Assembly (NCBI GenBank): GCA_911728435.2
Contig: OU452206.1
Span: forward strand, 9,082,297 to 9,146,296
DNA: 64,000 bases
Source of the DNA: Apoderus coryli
Taxonomy: Eukaryota > Arthropoda > Insecta > Coleoptera > Attelabidae
Reading direction: 5' to 3'
In this document: piece after piece, positions 1 through 12,400 of the stretch
How positions within the stretch are numbered: position 1 is the first letter of the stretch
Layout of the letters: every line of letters begins with the position of its first letter
The notes under the pieces: generated by a model
The model's input: only the letters and a program-made list of their open reading frames with translations
What the model was told of the DNA's origin: nothing
The model's database searches: none
Made by a program: the position numbers and the translations under genes

Positions 1-48
1 GAAGGGAAAATTAATTTTCAGTGGCACCAGGTTTTAATAAAAGAGGTA

Positions 49-275
49 TCAATGTGCCTCTAGCTCGCGAACAAAACCTTTTAGACCAATTAGCAGCAAA
101 ACATAACGAAAACCTTTATACCAAAAGTAGGAATGATCCCATACCATGAGGACAGCTGAGATAACAGTGAGTAACAAAACCACCACCATCAGAACCACTC
201 GTGATACGCCCCAAGAAGCAATATGCGCCCATCTAAAGCTTGGCAATAGACAAATAACAACACAGACTAAACTAT
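49..275 (-). CDS. Terminal exon of an unrecognised membrane protein
   Basis: I do not recognise this protein. On the minus strand a good acceptor (tatctcttag) ends at 276, followed by an open frame of about 74 codons closing with TGA at 49-51. The peptide is strongly hydrophobic: VCVVICLLPSF near its start, a long segment VVLMVVVLLLTVISAVLMVW, then FRYVLLLIGLKGFVRELEAH at the C-terminus. The paired hydrophobic segments and basic/acidic tail resemble the C-terminal membrane hairpin of multi-pass proteins (MCTP-type proteins are one loose likeness). It is not the next Atg9 exon: joined to the Atg9 donor at 2407 the frame would hit TAG at once. It could be another gene nested 3' of Atg9, or a chance open frame. 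Confidence 0.35.
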
Positions 276-472
276 CTAAGAGATATGAGGTCAGTTAAAT
301 TAGAGAAAAGTTGCGTTTTTTGATCCCTATTCAGGATCCGTTTACCATGTGGTCAAATTCTTCGTAGTTTCGGAGCTACAGGTTGATTTGTGAAAAACGC
401 CGAATTAGATGTTGGCGAATAGTTCCTAAGCTATTTATTTCCGGGATACGGAAATTAGAAAGTTATTCAGGT

Positions 473-957
473 TGAATTTCTCTACAAGATGCTGACTTTA
501 GATTTAACCTCCGACGTTTCGTATTTCGGCAACTACCATTAACTTTGTTTTTTTTTTAATACAAAATATTTTCAACATTTTAAGAGGCTTTTTTCTTGCA
601 TTTTTTAGATGTATTAAATAATTTTTAAAATAGGTGTAGTTTTAACAATTTTTGTTAACTTTATGTTAGTAAAACCGAGAAGTACATAAAATATTCAATA
701 AGAAATACTGTGATTTAAATGAACAAAGAAATAAGTCAGGTCGGTACTAAGGAAAATGTTGATGATAGTTATTTTCATATCAAAACATCGACAGACATGC
801 CTGACTGATATCTTATTTTAAAGGGAATGACAAACGCTTTAAGAAAAGGAAATGAAAGATTCAGGTCCGTATTTAAAAAATCAAAGTTGTTGTAGTTGCT
901 GAAAGACGAAACATCCGAGGTTAAATCTAAAGTCAACATCTTGTAGAGAAATTTAAG
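473..957. repeat. Fold-back (inverted repeat) element
   Basis: Arm 473-536 (tctacaagatgctgacttta within it) recurs inverted at 891-957 with few differences. The 350-bp centre is AT-rich with no convincing ORF. The structure fits a MITE or fold-back element; no transposase is visible. Confidence 0.7.
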
Positions 958-1079
958 ATGAACCAATTATGGATAATAAACTTCGTTGGAATAAACATAT
1001 TGAAATAAGCGTTAGCAACAAAAGCTTTGATGGTGTGCAGACATATAGAAAAGTAAAATTTGGATCTTGAACCAAATAC

Positions 1080-1560
1080 CAAATACCAATGGGGACCTAC
1101 CGCAGCGTTTTCCATGCGAAAGTTCATGCAATTGGTGAATGCGTACAATACAACCTAGAGAAGAACAATCGGATGTACAATATTCCATCAACTTTGATAG
1201 CCAGGCGTCTCAGAAATGGTATGGGAATACTTATATATCGATCTATCTTGGGCGAGAACAGAGTTTCTCGGATTTAGATACACACAGGAAACATAGCGAA
1301 AAGCTAATACAAAACCCTCCCGACGCGTGATAACAGAAGATGTTGCTATCGGCAACCAACGCAAAGAATGCTTAGGACACGAAATCATTCTAGATGGTAC
1401 AATCCCAAAAACTAACCAAGTTAATGGAGTACATCGGGGCCCTGAAACTGGATGGGGCGGTAACTTGAAACAAACTTCAAGTGCATCATGGCAGAGAGGC
1501 AAGGTCTTTAAGTCGCAGTGCATCAGAGATCCCTAATTTACACTTAGTTATATTAATACT
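1080..1560. other. Unrecognised stretch with overlapping short ORFs
   Basis: Less AT-rich than its surroundings, with short ORFs open on both strands (for example 1327-1536 plus and 1188-1523 minus). Neither translation resembles a family I know and neither has splice or start support. It may be a decayed transposon fragment. No gene is claimed. Confidence 0.3.
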
Positions 1561-1629
1561 TTTTATAGCCCTAGTTATATTAACACATAAGATCCAAATC
1601 GATACAAGTGCATGTACAGGCAGCTCCTT

Positions 1630-1858
1630 ATACAGGCTGATCAAACTCAAGTCGCCACTATTGTTAACTTCTATATTATTCAAACTACGACGAAGCCGGT
1701 TAAATTAGTGAACCTGTAGAATTTTCCCGCTGAGTAACGTGGTGGTAACAGAAAAAAAATTGAACATTACGTTCGTGATTTATTTCAAAAAATGTATTTT
1801 TTTACAGCAATAAGAAGTTAGCAATAAGTGCCGACTTGAGTTTGATCAGCCTGTATAA
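1630..1858. repeat. Short inverted-repeat element
   Basis: The sequence caggctgatcaaactcaagt near 1630 recurs inverted at about 1830-1858 (acttgagtttgatcagcctg). The arms are about 30-35 bp and are separated by about 160 bp of AT-rich DNA. This is the form of a small MITE. Confidence 0.6.
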
Positions 1859-1886
1859 CACCGACTATTTCTGAATAACGTTAATA

Positions 1887-2293
1887 ATTATGAAAAATAA
1901 TTTCGTGGCAGGGCGGACAAAATGACTGGTTTTACCTACACAAGGGATTTTGTTTAATTTAGCAGGGCCTCAGTCTAATTCATAAGAACCACACCGAGGC
2001 ATGGGTCGACATATACTGACGAATTCATTTCGCTCTTATTATGAGCCCGTCAGAGTACCATAGTCGTTGCCCATCTACAATATCTGCCTGCATCTAATCA
2101 CAGTAGATGGGCAACGCCTATGGTACTCTGACTAGCTCATAATAAGAGCGAAACGAATTCGTCAGTATCTGTCGTCCCATGCCTCGGTCTGTTCTACTCA
2201 ATTAGACTGAGGCCCTGATAAATTTTAAAAAAATCCCTTGTGTGGGTAAAATCCGTCATTTTGTCCGCTCTGCCACGAAATTATTTTTCATTT
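1887..2293. repeat. Near-perfect 400-bp fold-back element
   Basis: The left arm (1887-2077) and right arm (2104-2293) are inverted copies along about 190 bp, leaving a 26-bp loop. Shared blocks include cattttgtccgc, ggcctcagtctaatt, gaattcgtcag and gatgggcaacg. It lies about 110 bp beyond the 3' edge of the second Atg9 coding exon, in the following intron. A transcript would form a long hairpin. Confidence 0.85.
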
Positions 2294-2406
2294 AAATTTA
2301 CCGACACAAATTAATTTTATAAGTTAATAATTATATCACTACAATAAAAGTTTTAATTGGCACGAAGGTCTGAATGCCTTTTATAATTAAGTTCTGAGTT
2401 ACATAC

Positions 2407-3485
2407 CTGAAAAAATCTACGATATCCAATGCTCTGGGATATATGCTGCTCATTAAAAAATACGGTGTCAATATAGGTGCAAACAATTCCTCCAAAAGTC
2501 CAGAAGCCCGAAACTGGAACAACTGTTGAAATTCTGATCTCACTTTCGCAGTATGTGCGTTATTTTGCCATTCACCAGGCAAGTAATGCGTACATAAGAC
2601 TACTGCAGACAATAACGTTTCCGGATTATAAATGATAGATTGGTCTGGGATCATAGAACGACAAACTGCTATTATGGCTGATAATACTGCTAACAATGTG
2701 AACAATCCATCTATATAAAATACGTCATTGTCATAGAAGGATAATATGACAGCTACGCTTAACACAGCACTACATACAAATATCACATGATCGGCTATGA
2801 TGGCACCAACCGGCGAACTGAATGCGGATAAATACTTCGCTGCTGGTTTATAGGCTTTCGACAATCTCACATGCAATTCGTGATCCAATTCATTGAAATG
2901 CCTAAAGTAGTATAACGCATAGAGTGACCAGTAGCGCACACCAAACGAACCCGGTTCCCGCCGTATTGTCTCGAAATACGTGAAGAAATAAAACAGAACT
3001 TGATAGACTAACACCAAAGGTGACAACAGGAAATTTATAATCGCCAGCCACATTATGTGTGAGCGTAACTGTGCTGCATTTTCATCACGACTCAGAGTTC
3101 GTTTGTATTCGTCCCTCAAATGCCACGAGTTTTCAAATAATGACCACGGTGTTGAAAAGAACAATAACTGCAAATTTGTTTTCAATCCCTGAGTTAGATA
3201 CACTATTTCTCCTAAAAATGGAACCTGAATCCGTGGTGGTAATAACCCTTTATTAACCATGGCAACGAAATAATTTTCCTGCCTCAAAATTCGATGGTAT
3301 ATATCCAGCTCCGTCAATTCTCGCTTATGAACACACATTTGAATATCTTTTTGCGCCTGCTTTAATTTTATCATTATTTCACCCCATGTTTTGTTGTCGA
3401 GATCTTGGTCTTGAATTTTTAAAACTGTATTATAAAATTTTTTTATGTCCCAGGCCTGAACGAGTTTGTATCCTTTATGCAATAT
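2407..3485 (-). CDS. Atg9: Atg9 coding exon 2
   Basis: Acceptor attttcag/ATATTG at 3485 and donor TTCAG/gtatgt at 2407. It carries the ATG9 core: the amphipathic HKRELTELDIYHRIL block, several membrane segments and the end of the conserved region at RALDIVDFFR. It ends with two bases of a split codon. Confidence 0.93.
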
Positions 3486-6400
3486 CTGAAAATAGAAAAA
3501 AAAATATCAGGTTTAGTACAATGTTTTCATAATTCGTTGAAGATTTATGTCACAAATTAAGTAATCATAGATCAATTACATTCAATATTAAATTATCAGG
3601 AGCATCCTTTCTAATTAACTTCTTCGGCCTTATAGATCAACATTTTGGGCTATCATTCTCTTCAGGTTGTTCCTTTAGAGTCAATTGTTCAATTTGGTCA
3701 TCATACGGTCTTTAACAATAATAGATTTTTTAAGGCAAGAGCAGAAGGAATTAACAGCGACCTTGGTCAGCTTTTGGATCAAGGATTTAAAACCTTGCAC
3801 ATGATGTCCCGAATTCGATGGTTGGAGCCTTTTATTTGCTTCATTTATGAATGCTTAAAAGTTTTAATGGAACTTTTAAGAGATGGGACAAAAGGGTGTT
3901 CAGTCGTACACATATTTTTGGGGGATTTAGTATATAATGAAGTTTGAAGCATTGGAAAATATAATTTCTACAAAAATAATACTTTTTATGATAAATACGA
4001 AAGAAATCAAACTTAACACCGATATTACTCGATAACGGACATTACAGATATCAGAGAAAAATGTAAATAATTCACAATTTTGAACAAAATTTTACAAAAA
4101 TTTGGAGCCCACTCTCTATATATTCGACAGAGCTTCAAAGAAATAGTTTTACAAAATTTCGAAAAAAGTAAAAACCTTTTCAGTGCAATAGCATACACAC
4201 AAAGGTTGGCAAATTATTTCATATCTCAAAATAAATTTTGCTAGCTAGTAATTGCTCACTGGGGAAATGGTGTGAAGAAAAAAGAAGTTCATGATGTGCT
4301 TTTCTTATATTTTATATAAAATATCAAAAACACAATAGCAACGATGGAAATGGAACTCGAAGTAGTGCATTTTGAAACCGTTAACATATTACTTTCCCAC
4401 ACAGGGAAAGTATTGTGAATCCGCTAGAAAAAAATTGATATAAAGACGGATATGACCACTTTGAAGTTCCTTGAGACGATTAAGACCATTTCCAGATAGA
4501 AGTCTGTCTGCTGTGTGTGTATTCTTCCACGAACGCTTTAACCAATTTTGGTGTATGAGTTTGGGGAACCCCTAGGATGAACCCATTAGTTTTTGGTTGA
4601 AATCGTCTTAGCCCTGTGATAGGGGTGGACACAACCGCCAAATTTTCAAATAGCAGACGGGTCGAGTGATACATCATTTGAAAGCATTTTTTATCTGCTT
4701 TACAGCGCAGTGTTCCCAACACTTGAGACCGAACATATCCCAAAAAAAAACACGCCGAAATTGTGGCTGTTTTGCATTTTGCCTCTATAGTATAGCCAGT
4801 AGCAGGTAGGAAGCCATACTAGAAGAAGAGATGTCACAGGCGCCACGCAGACTGGCGGTCATATCATATCCCAAAATAAAAGAAGAAGCAAAAACAATTT
4901 GACAATTGAGATCACTAAAAACATAGTCGGCCAAATTATACCAAATTATCCCAAATAATTTGATATTAGAAAATTACATACAGTGACCTCAAAATATCCC
5001 AAAACGGTGTAATTACACCCGAATTGGAAACACTGTTACAGCGATAGGTTCCTTTTGATATTTGCTTCCATAATTCTCAAGAAAATTGCGTTTAGAATTT
5101 CACCAGTTAGGTAGTTGGAACCTATAACTTTTAATATAATAAAATAAAGTAATTTTATAAGTGGTTTTCGGGTTATTGATAGAGCGGGCGGTTTGCATGC
5201 GGAATAAAGTAGTGAGTTTGTTAGGTGGTTTATTGGAAATAATAAAAATAATAGAATTATACTTAAAAACTCTGTTTCGTTACGCAGGTCATATATTTCA
5301 GATGACATTATATCTTGTCGGGAAAGTTTTGGGGCGACACAACCGATTTTTTTTTAGTGTTGTAAGGATATCTAAAATTATTGTAGGTTAAATTTGTATT
5401 GCTAGGTTTGCAGTTTTTATTTTTCAATTGACATTGTACTTTATAAATAAAACTTCTTGATTCTGAGGAATTCACAAATATGGAACTAACCAGCGAAGTC
5501 TTTCATGCACGATAAATGGATGTCAAACACAACATTTTTACTAGACGGCAATTCCTTAGATCCATCTTGATCAATGCTCTAGCAAATTCTCCAATTAAAA
5601 GTCTTACTAAACGTAAAAATCTTAAATAGCACAAAGCGTCCCCTGTTCACTGGATATATTTGTTACCAAATACTAGATATTATTTGACAGACAAATCCCC
5701 GAATTCTTTTCGTCTTGTTAACCTTAAATGGGGACCTATTCTTTTCCTACTGTATACCACAGACTCGCAGGTCTCTTTTCAATTTGATCCATCCAGAGTG
5801 GCGGAGGCTGGTCGTGTGTTAAAAGGGGGGTTCGTCGCGGATAGTCATTATGCACCTACAGGCATAATTTGCGCTAAAATCTTGAAGATTTTTGCCCGAA
5901 AATTTTTCAAAGCTCAATTGATTCAGAATTGAAACCGAACGGTATTGCATGAAATATAATAATAATAAGTCTTTATTTCCAACAGGATACACCCAATTAC
6001 AGGAAAATCAATTCATTATACAAGATAATAAAAAAGAATCGAAACAAAAAATAGGAAAAAATATCAATCCAATAACAATAAATAATTAATTAATTATCAA
6101 ACTTGAAGTAGTCCATTCTCTCAGTGGAGTGCAATGTATTAAAACAAAGCAAACAAGCCGTCATCTCCACAAATTTATTCTCCAAAAATCACTCTAAGTG
6201 AAAGTGAAGTTTCGAAAGCCGCTGCTTTCATCATCAGTCACAAACCTTATCAACAAAACAGTGTCAAGGACAAAACAAAACAATATAGCCGGTAAAACTC
6301 AGTGCACAGTGACAGTTAATAAAATTAGATGAAAATTTAAAAACTAAAACAATAAAATAAAAAATGGTTGCATTAATTAGTCAAAAAAATAATAATATAT

Positions 6401-9400
6401 TTTCAGTGTTAAATAATTTTGAATAAAAAGGGCAAATCGCCCATCATTTCAAATATATGTACATTTGTTAATCAAATGCAAATTAATTATCAATTAATTA
6501 AATGTAAAAAAAAAATATTAACAAAAAAAAACAGAAAATAACTCAAAATAAAACAATATAGATACCATATTAGACAACTCATAACGTAACTTCATAAAGA
6601 AGTTACACCATAAGTGTTACAAAACTAAATGAAAATGCCTATGCACACTCAAGCTGACGCACAAAGAAAAACTAATCGTTACTGTTAAGGGTGGCATCTA
6701 TGAGTATAGTCATAGGCGACGCATGAATGTCAATATGGTGACAGACCCGGTTAAAGACATGGCACATATAGTAAACGGGACTCCGCAAAAAAAACATTAG
6801 TCCTAGCAGTGCCAACAGTCACGGTATGGCGAGCTCCCACCCGTGGTACATGGAAATAATGCGAGAAATTTGGGCATTGTTTATGATGTGAAGCTGTGAT
6901 TGTTAAAAAGTGCTTCATGGAATTAACACTACTATACTCTAATATAAGTTTGATAAACTTTAATGAAGGAAAAAAACTGTGCGAATCTCCAGTCCTATCA
7001 ATTATGCGAACTACAACATTTGCTACTTCCCTTGCCTAGACAATTCACGCAAAATCGACTTGAAAAAATTCAAAATACGTATTGTAGGTGTTTTTTTAGT
7101 CTCAGACGTCAGTTTGATCGTGTTTCCTGCAAAATTAACGAACTGAAATGGTTGCGTATTGAGACAAATGTTAAATATCATGCCGAGATACCACACTTCC
7201 GACAAAGATTAATCTACACAATAGATAGTCAGCGTATATGGGAAATAAAACAAAAATTGAAACTGTCTCGACACGAGCTACATCTATTAGAAAAACATGC
7301 AACCATGGAAATTGTAGATGGCGTTATATGTATTGTGTTGAAATAAAATAATCATATGGGCAATGTTAGACAAGGACGAGTATACTTTCCCCTACGAGGT
7401 GGGAGTTTGTTTTTATATTATTGGTATCATATATGTACTACTGTGCAGCAGTGTTTTTTGTTTAAAATTATATGGTATACGTATACCTATCTACGCAAAG
7501 ATTAATGTGTATGGACGAAAATAAAAGAAATTACTATAATAGTATAAATATACAGGGCTGGTTTATTAAATGTTTTAGACAATAATTTTAAATGACTAAA
7601 ATAATATTATTTTAGTCATTTAATTTTAAATTTCGGATATAAGGATGCATCAAAAAGTTATATTTAAATTAACGAAATTTGGCGTTATAGATAGGACTTC
7701 CGGTTATTACCTGATTCAGTTTTAAGGATCAAACTTTTGAGTTTGATCCTTAACAGCAGATTCAACTTGTCGTTAACATTATGAAAAAATAAATCGGGTA
7801 AATTAAAGGGGCATACAGGCGTGAAATGCTACCCTAACTTTTTTATGCACATTTTTTGCGTGTGTTTCAATTCGGAGATGTAAAATCTAACAAATTATAT
7901 ACGTAATAAATGTATCCTTCTGTGATATTGATAGAAAGTCATCGTTATCGCGTAATATCGATTTTAAGAAATGTTAATATTAAAAAGGCTGTGCTTTTTA
8001 CAAGTTGCTGAAGTAAATAAGGTTTGAAATTTCCAGCATGACAATAATTATTTAAAAAAATACGGTTTCGAAATGCAGGATGTAAAAAATTAGAATTTTT
8101 AATCTGTTTTTAATGAAAATTTAAATCTATTGAGAAATATGGTTCAGGGTTTTTGTGAAATGTATTTTACTCCAAAGATTCTACTCATCGATTATAACCG
8201 AATTAATTTACTCAAAAATATCTATACTAGTAAAATAACACAATTATCACAATTAGGTTCAAATTCTGCAACGCCGAATTGAAAAAAAACTTACAGTCTC
8301 CCTAATATTGGTTTTTGTGCAATGATCATAAAACTTTAAAAAACTAACGATTTATGTAGATTGTATTGTTAACACGTTTCGTAAAAAGCTTTAAAAACCC
8401 ACCAACAGGGTGTTAAAAGTATCACGACAATAACTTTTTTCATGTTTTAACAAGTACAATCGTCTGCTTCAGATTGATCCTTAAAAACTGAATAACAGTT
8501 TCTCTATATAAAAAAATAAAACTCGTAAATATCATCCCCAAACATTTAATTTGATTACAATTACATAACACCATATTTGAAAGTAAATAAAAAAAAACAG
8601 CATTACCTAGTTTGACAGATTTGCAAATTGCAAATCAAAGTATCTATGTATACAGGGTGTTGCATAAGTACTTGTACAAACTTTAAAGGGTGATTCTTTG
8701 ACTAATTTTAAGATACAAATTTCATATGTACATGGGTCCGCTACGGCTTGGTTTTCGAGATACAGGTAGTTCAAAAAGAATATTATATTTAGGATTATAT
8801 GCTTGTTCAATAGCATCGCAATTTGGTGCAATTCGGGATACAGGTGTATTGATGACACCAGAGCTGTCAAAAGAACTAATAAAAAATACGAAAAATAACA
8901 AAATACAAATATCATTCAAAAGACAACAATGCACATAATAGTCGGTACCAAGCCAAATAGGTAGTAGGTAAATATAGATTTATTTTGTTTCGGGCTTGGG
9001 CTTGGCACCGACTTATTGTAATCAAAACTACCCACCAAACGGATACATTTAATTTTACGCAGATGCTCAAAATGTTAACTTTCTTTCATTAATAGAGACC
9101 TGTGAAGTGAGCTTACCTCTTACGCCCACGTATTAAGTACTAAGTTTCAGTTATCAGTTATAATTTTTTATTTTCCAAGAAAGCGAAACGAGATATTTAA
9201 AACGGCATTGCGCCGCCCTCATGTATACCTCCGGGGGCGGCATCGAAAATCGCTACACGTCACAAAGTTGTAAATGCTTAGAACTACCCCTATATCAAAT
9301 TTCTATTTTCTATCTTTTTTGTTTCATACCCAAAGCCCTATTCCTACCGAACTTATTATTTACCCGAAGAAACATTAAAAAGAAGTAAAATTTAAGTACC

Positions 9401-12400
9401 TAAACCGATAAAGTGGAACTTATACCTGATGAATAGACAGACTATTATAATAGGTATACCTAATATAATATAGGTAGCACTGATAATTTTTTTATTATAG
9501 GTATTATAAGATCTACAACAATCTTGTTACATCTTTGCCACATTGTCTACGTGAAATATTTAGTCAAAAGTATGTTTCTATCTAAAAGCTTTTCATTTAA
9601 CGATTGTTCGCCACTGATCATGGGACTGGTCTAGTCTTGAAACATGTATGACATGGATTAAATATTATTATATTAAATTTAATTCATAGAGATTAGGCTT
9701 TTATTTCAATACTGTACTTGTAATAAATCACCCTGTGTGTTTCTTTTACCGACGAATTGGCAACAGCACGACACACACCACATTCGCTTGTTTTTTTTTT
9801 CTACCCTCCCTGCGTATCCCCTCCAGATTAATACAGAATTTCATCAATTTCTCTCTCTGACAATACAGCATTGCCGGTGCATATCTGTTGCAAATGATCT
9901 AAATAATTGTTATACGTTGCGTTTTGTTTTTGATATTAATAAACTACAAAACGGTTTCTGGCTGTGACAATACTGCTCTATGCTTTACACGCTAGTCTAC
10001 GCCACGTAGTGGCAGGCATACTTAGAGATGTTCTGATTTTAATGCATTGGGCTGACTATCTATTGTGTAGATTAATCTTTGCTTCCGAGATACCACACCG
10101 CCATGTTCCAAGAGATAATAATAATAATAATAATAATGCTTTATTGCTCAACAGTATTACCATTTACAGAGCAACAATATCTTAAATAATCATAATGTGC
10201 ATACACATACATAAACAAACATTTGCGTCGCAATCACTGAAAAATACATAGCCAACTGAATATAATAGCGCCTTAATAAAGGTAAATAAAAACTCACACT
10301 TTTATGCTTAAAAATAATAATAAAAATAATCAATTAAATCAAATTCACACTCACAATGCATGCCTTCTCAAGATTGGTACAGCAGCCGAAACCATACTAC
10401 CAAGTGAATCATGATTGATATCAGAAACACTAGATATGCGGTTAAATACATCACACATATTAAATACAGGAGATCTACATTGAATATTAGTTCTAGCTCT
10501 AATGTTATAAAAAAGCAAGTTATTTCTGGCATTTTCACGTGGCACCCAAAAACTAACCCGCTCAAGGAGACTACTACAACAGATTTTGTTATTTAATAAT
10601 TTGAATAAAAATACAATTAGTGCTAGGCCCCGTCGCAAATCCAAACTGGAAACGTTAAAACGAGTGGTCAACAACGAATAATTTACACCTTGGTCAGGAT
10701 AAGTTCCATCCTCCCGAAAACACAAAAACTTCAAAAATCTTCGTTGGACTCTCTCAATAAGTAATTTATAAGATATATAGTAGGGACACCATACAACTGA
10801 ACAATATTCCAATTTCGAGCGAACATAGGCATAGTATAAAATCATCAAAATATTTAAGTCAGCAAAGGGTTTGGAGCATCTAACAACAAAGCCATAAATT
10901 CTTAGAGCATCGCTTACATTTGAACGAATATGGTCATTAAAAGAAAATTTAGAATCAAACAATACTCCTAAGTCATTCGTAGAATCATAACGTGTAATCG
11001 ATATGTCATCAATACAATAATCATAATACAGAGGCGTTTTCTTCCGCGTATATGTAACTACCTTACATTTGTCGGGGTTCAAATACAAACGGTTCGCAGC
11101 ACACCAAAGTCTTATGGCATCCAGACAAAGCTGTAAACTTTCACAGTCCTGAGCACTGTTTACAGACTTAAAAATCTTAAGATCGTCGGCGAAAAAGAGA
11201 CCCGAACATGTCAACTCCAGAGCCAAATCGTTGATAAAAATTAAAAATAAAAGAGGACCTAAATTGGACCCCTGTGGTACTCCCGAGACAGCCTTATAAC
11301 AATGTGAGTCGAAACCATACAATGATACATATTGATATCTTTCAGACAAATATGAGGCAAAAAGTGATACTAAACTCGGTCCAAAACCAAAACCCTCCAA
11401 CTTCTTCAGCAACACAACATGACTTATTCGATCAAACGCCTTGGCAAAGTCCGTGTAAACTGCATCCACCTGACCACATCTATCCAACTCATCACAAACA
11501 AACTGCGAAAATACAGCCAAATTTGTGACAGTCGACCGCTGCGGCATAAAGCCATGTTGCATGTGCGTTATTTGATTTCTCACTTGAGGAAAAATGCGAT
11601 TATATATAACAATTTCAAATAGCTTTGAAAAATTAGATAATATTGAAATTGGTCTATAATTCGATACCGAGTTTCGATCACCACTCTTAAAGACAGGACA
11701 TACTTTGGCCTTCCTCCATTTAGTAGGGAATACTTCTGATTTGAGAATAAGATTATAAAGCATACATAGTGGTCGCGCCAAAACATAAGCACAATCTTTT
11801 ACCAAAAATGATGGAATAGCATCTGGTCCTGCTGTAAACTTGTTTTTAAGCTTTCGAGAAGCCAAAATAATATCTTCCTCAGTGATATTACCAATAAATA
11901 TCTGGGACGCAAAATCGATTCGAGGCAGTAGCAAATCTATCATGTCTTCATCATGACTCACAAACACACTCTCAAAATACTGAGCAAAACTGTTGACAAT
12001 CGCCCGCTGATCACTTAGATCATTATCACCACACTTCATGACCCCTGGTATACGAGTAGCCTTACTACGAGTGCCCACAAATGACCAAAACTTACTTGGG
12101 TCTGATTTTATGTTCTGCTCGACCTTTCTGATATGAGTAACATAAGCAGCTTTTATTTGTTGTTTGATCATACCTCTCAGTCTACTAAACTCAGCATAGT
12201 AATACTGCAAACCGGTACGCTTGAAAGCTTTATGAAATTTAGCCTTACATTTTATATTTGTGATAATTTCGGAGCTATACCAATGAGGATACTGACGCCT
12301 GAACGTTTTACAAAGAGGCACACTGTCCTCGATAACATTGTACAATCTATTATAAAATACATCAACAGCGTCGTCCGTATTGCTAAAGTTATTCAAAAAC

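Noticed and set aside
49..275. Next coding exon of Atg9
   Set aside because: Joining the 2407 donor (two bases left over) to this acceptor gives an immediate TAG, and the peptide does not resemble the ATG9 C-terminal region.
1188..1536. Overlapping ORFs on both strands of 70-111 codons
   Set aside because: No domain resemblance, no splice context, and both strands are open, as expected for a locally less AT-rich stretch. Kept only as an unrecognised region.
3645..3947. 100-codon plus-strand ORF in the Atg9 intron
   Set aside because: No recognisable family, no exon structure, antisense to Atg9; chance cannot be excluded.
8607..8938. Three overlapping ORFs of 70-102 codons
   Set aside because: They overlap on both strands next to a tacagggtgttgcat transposon end; the translations are low-complexity and unrelated to known families.
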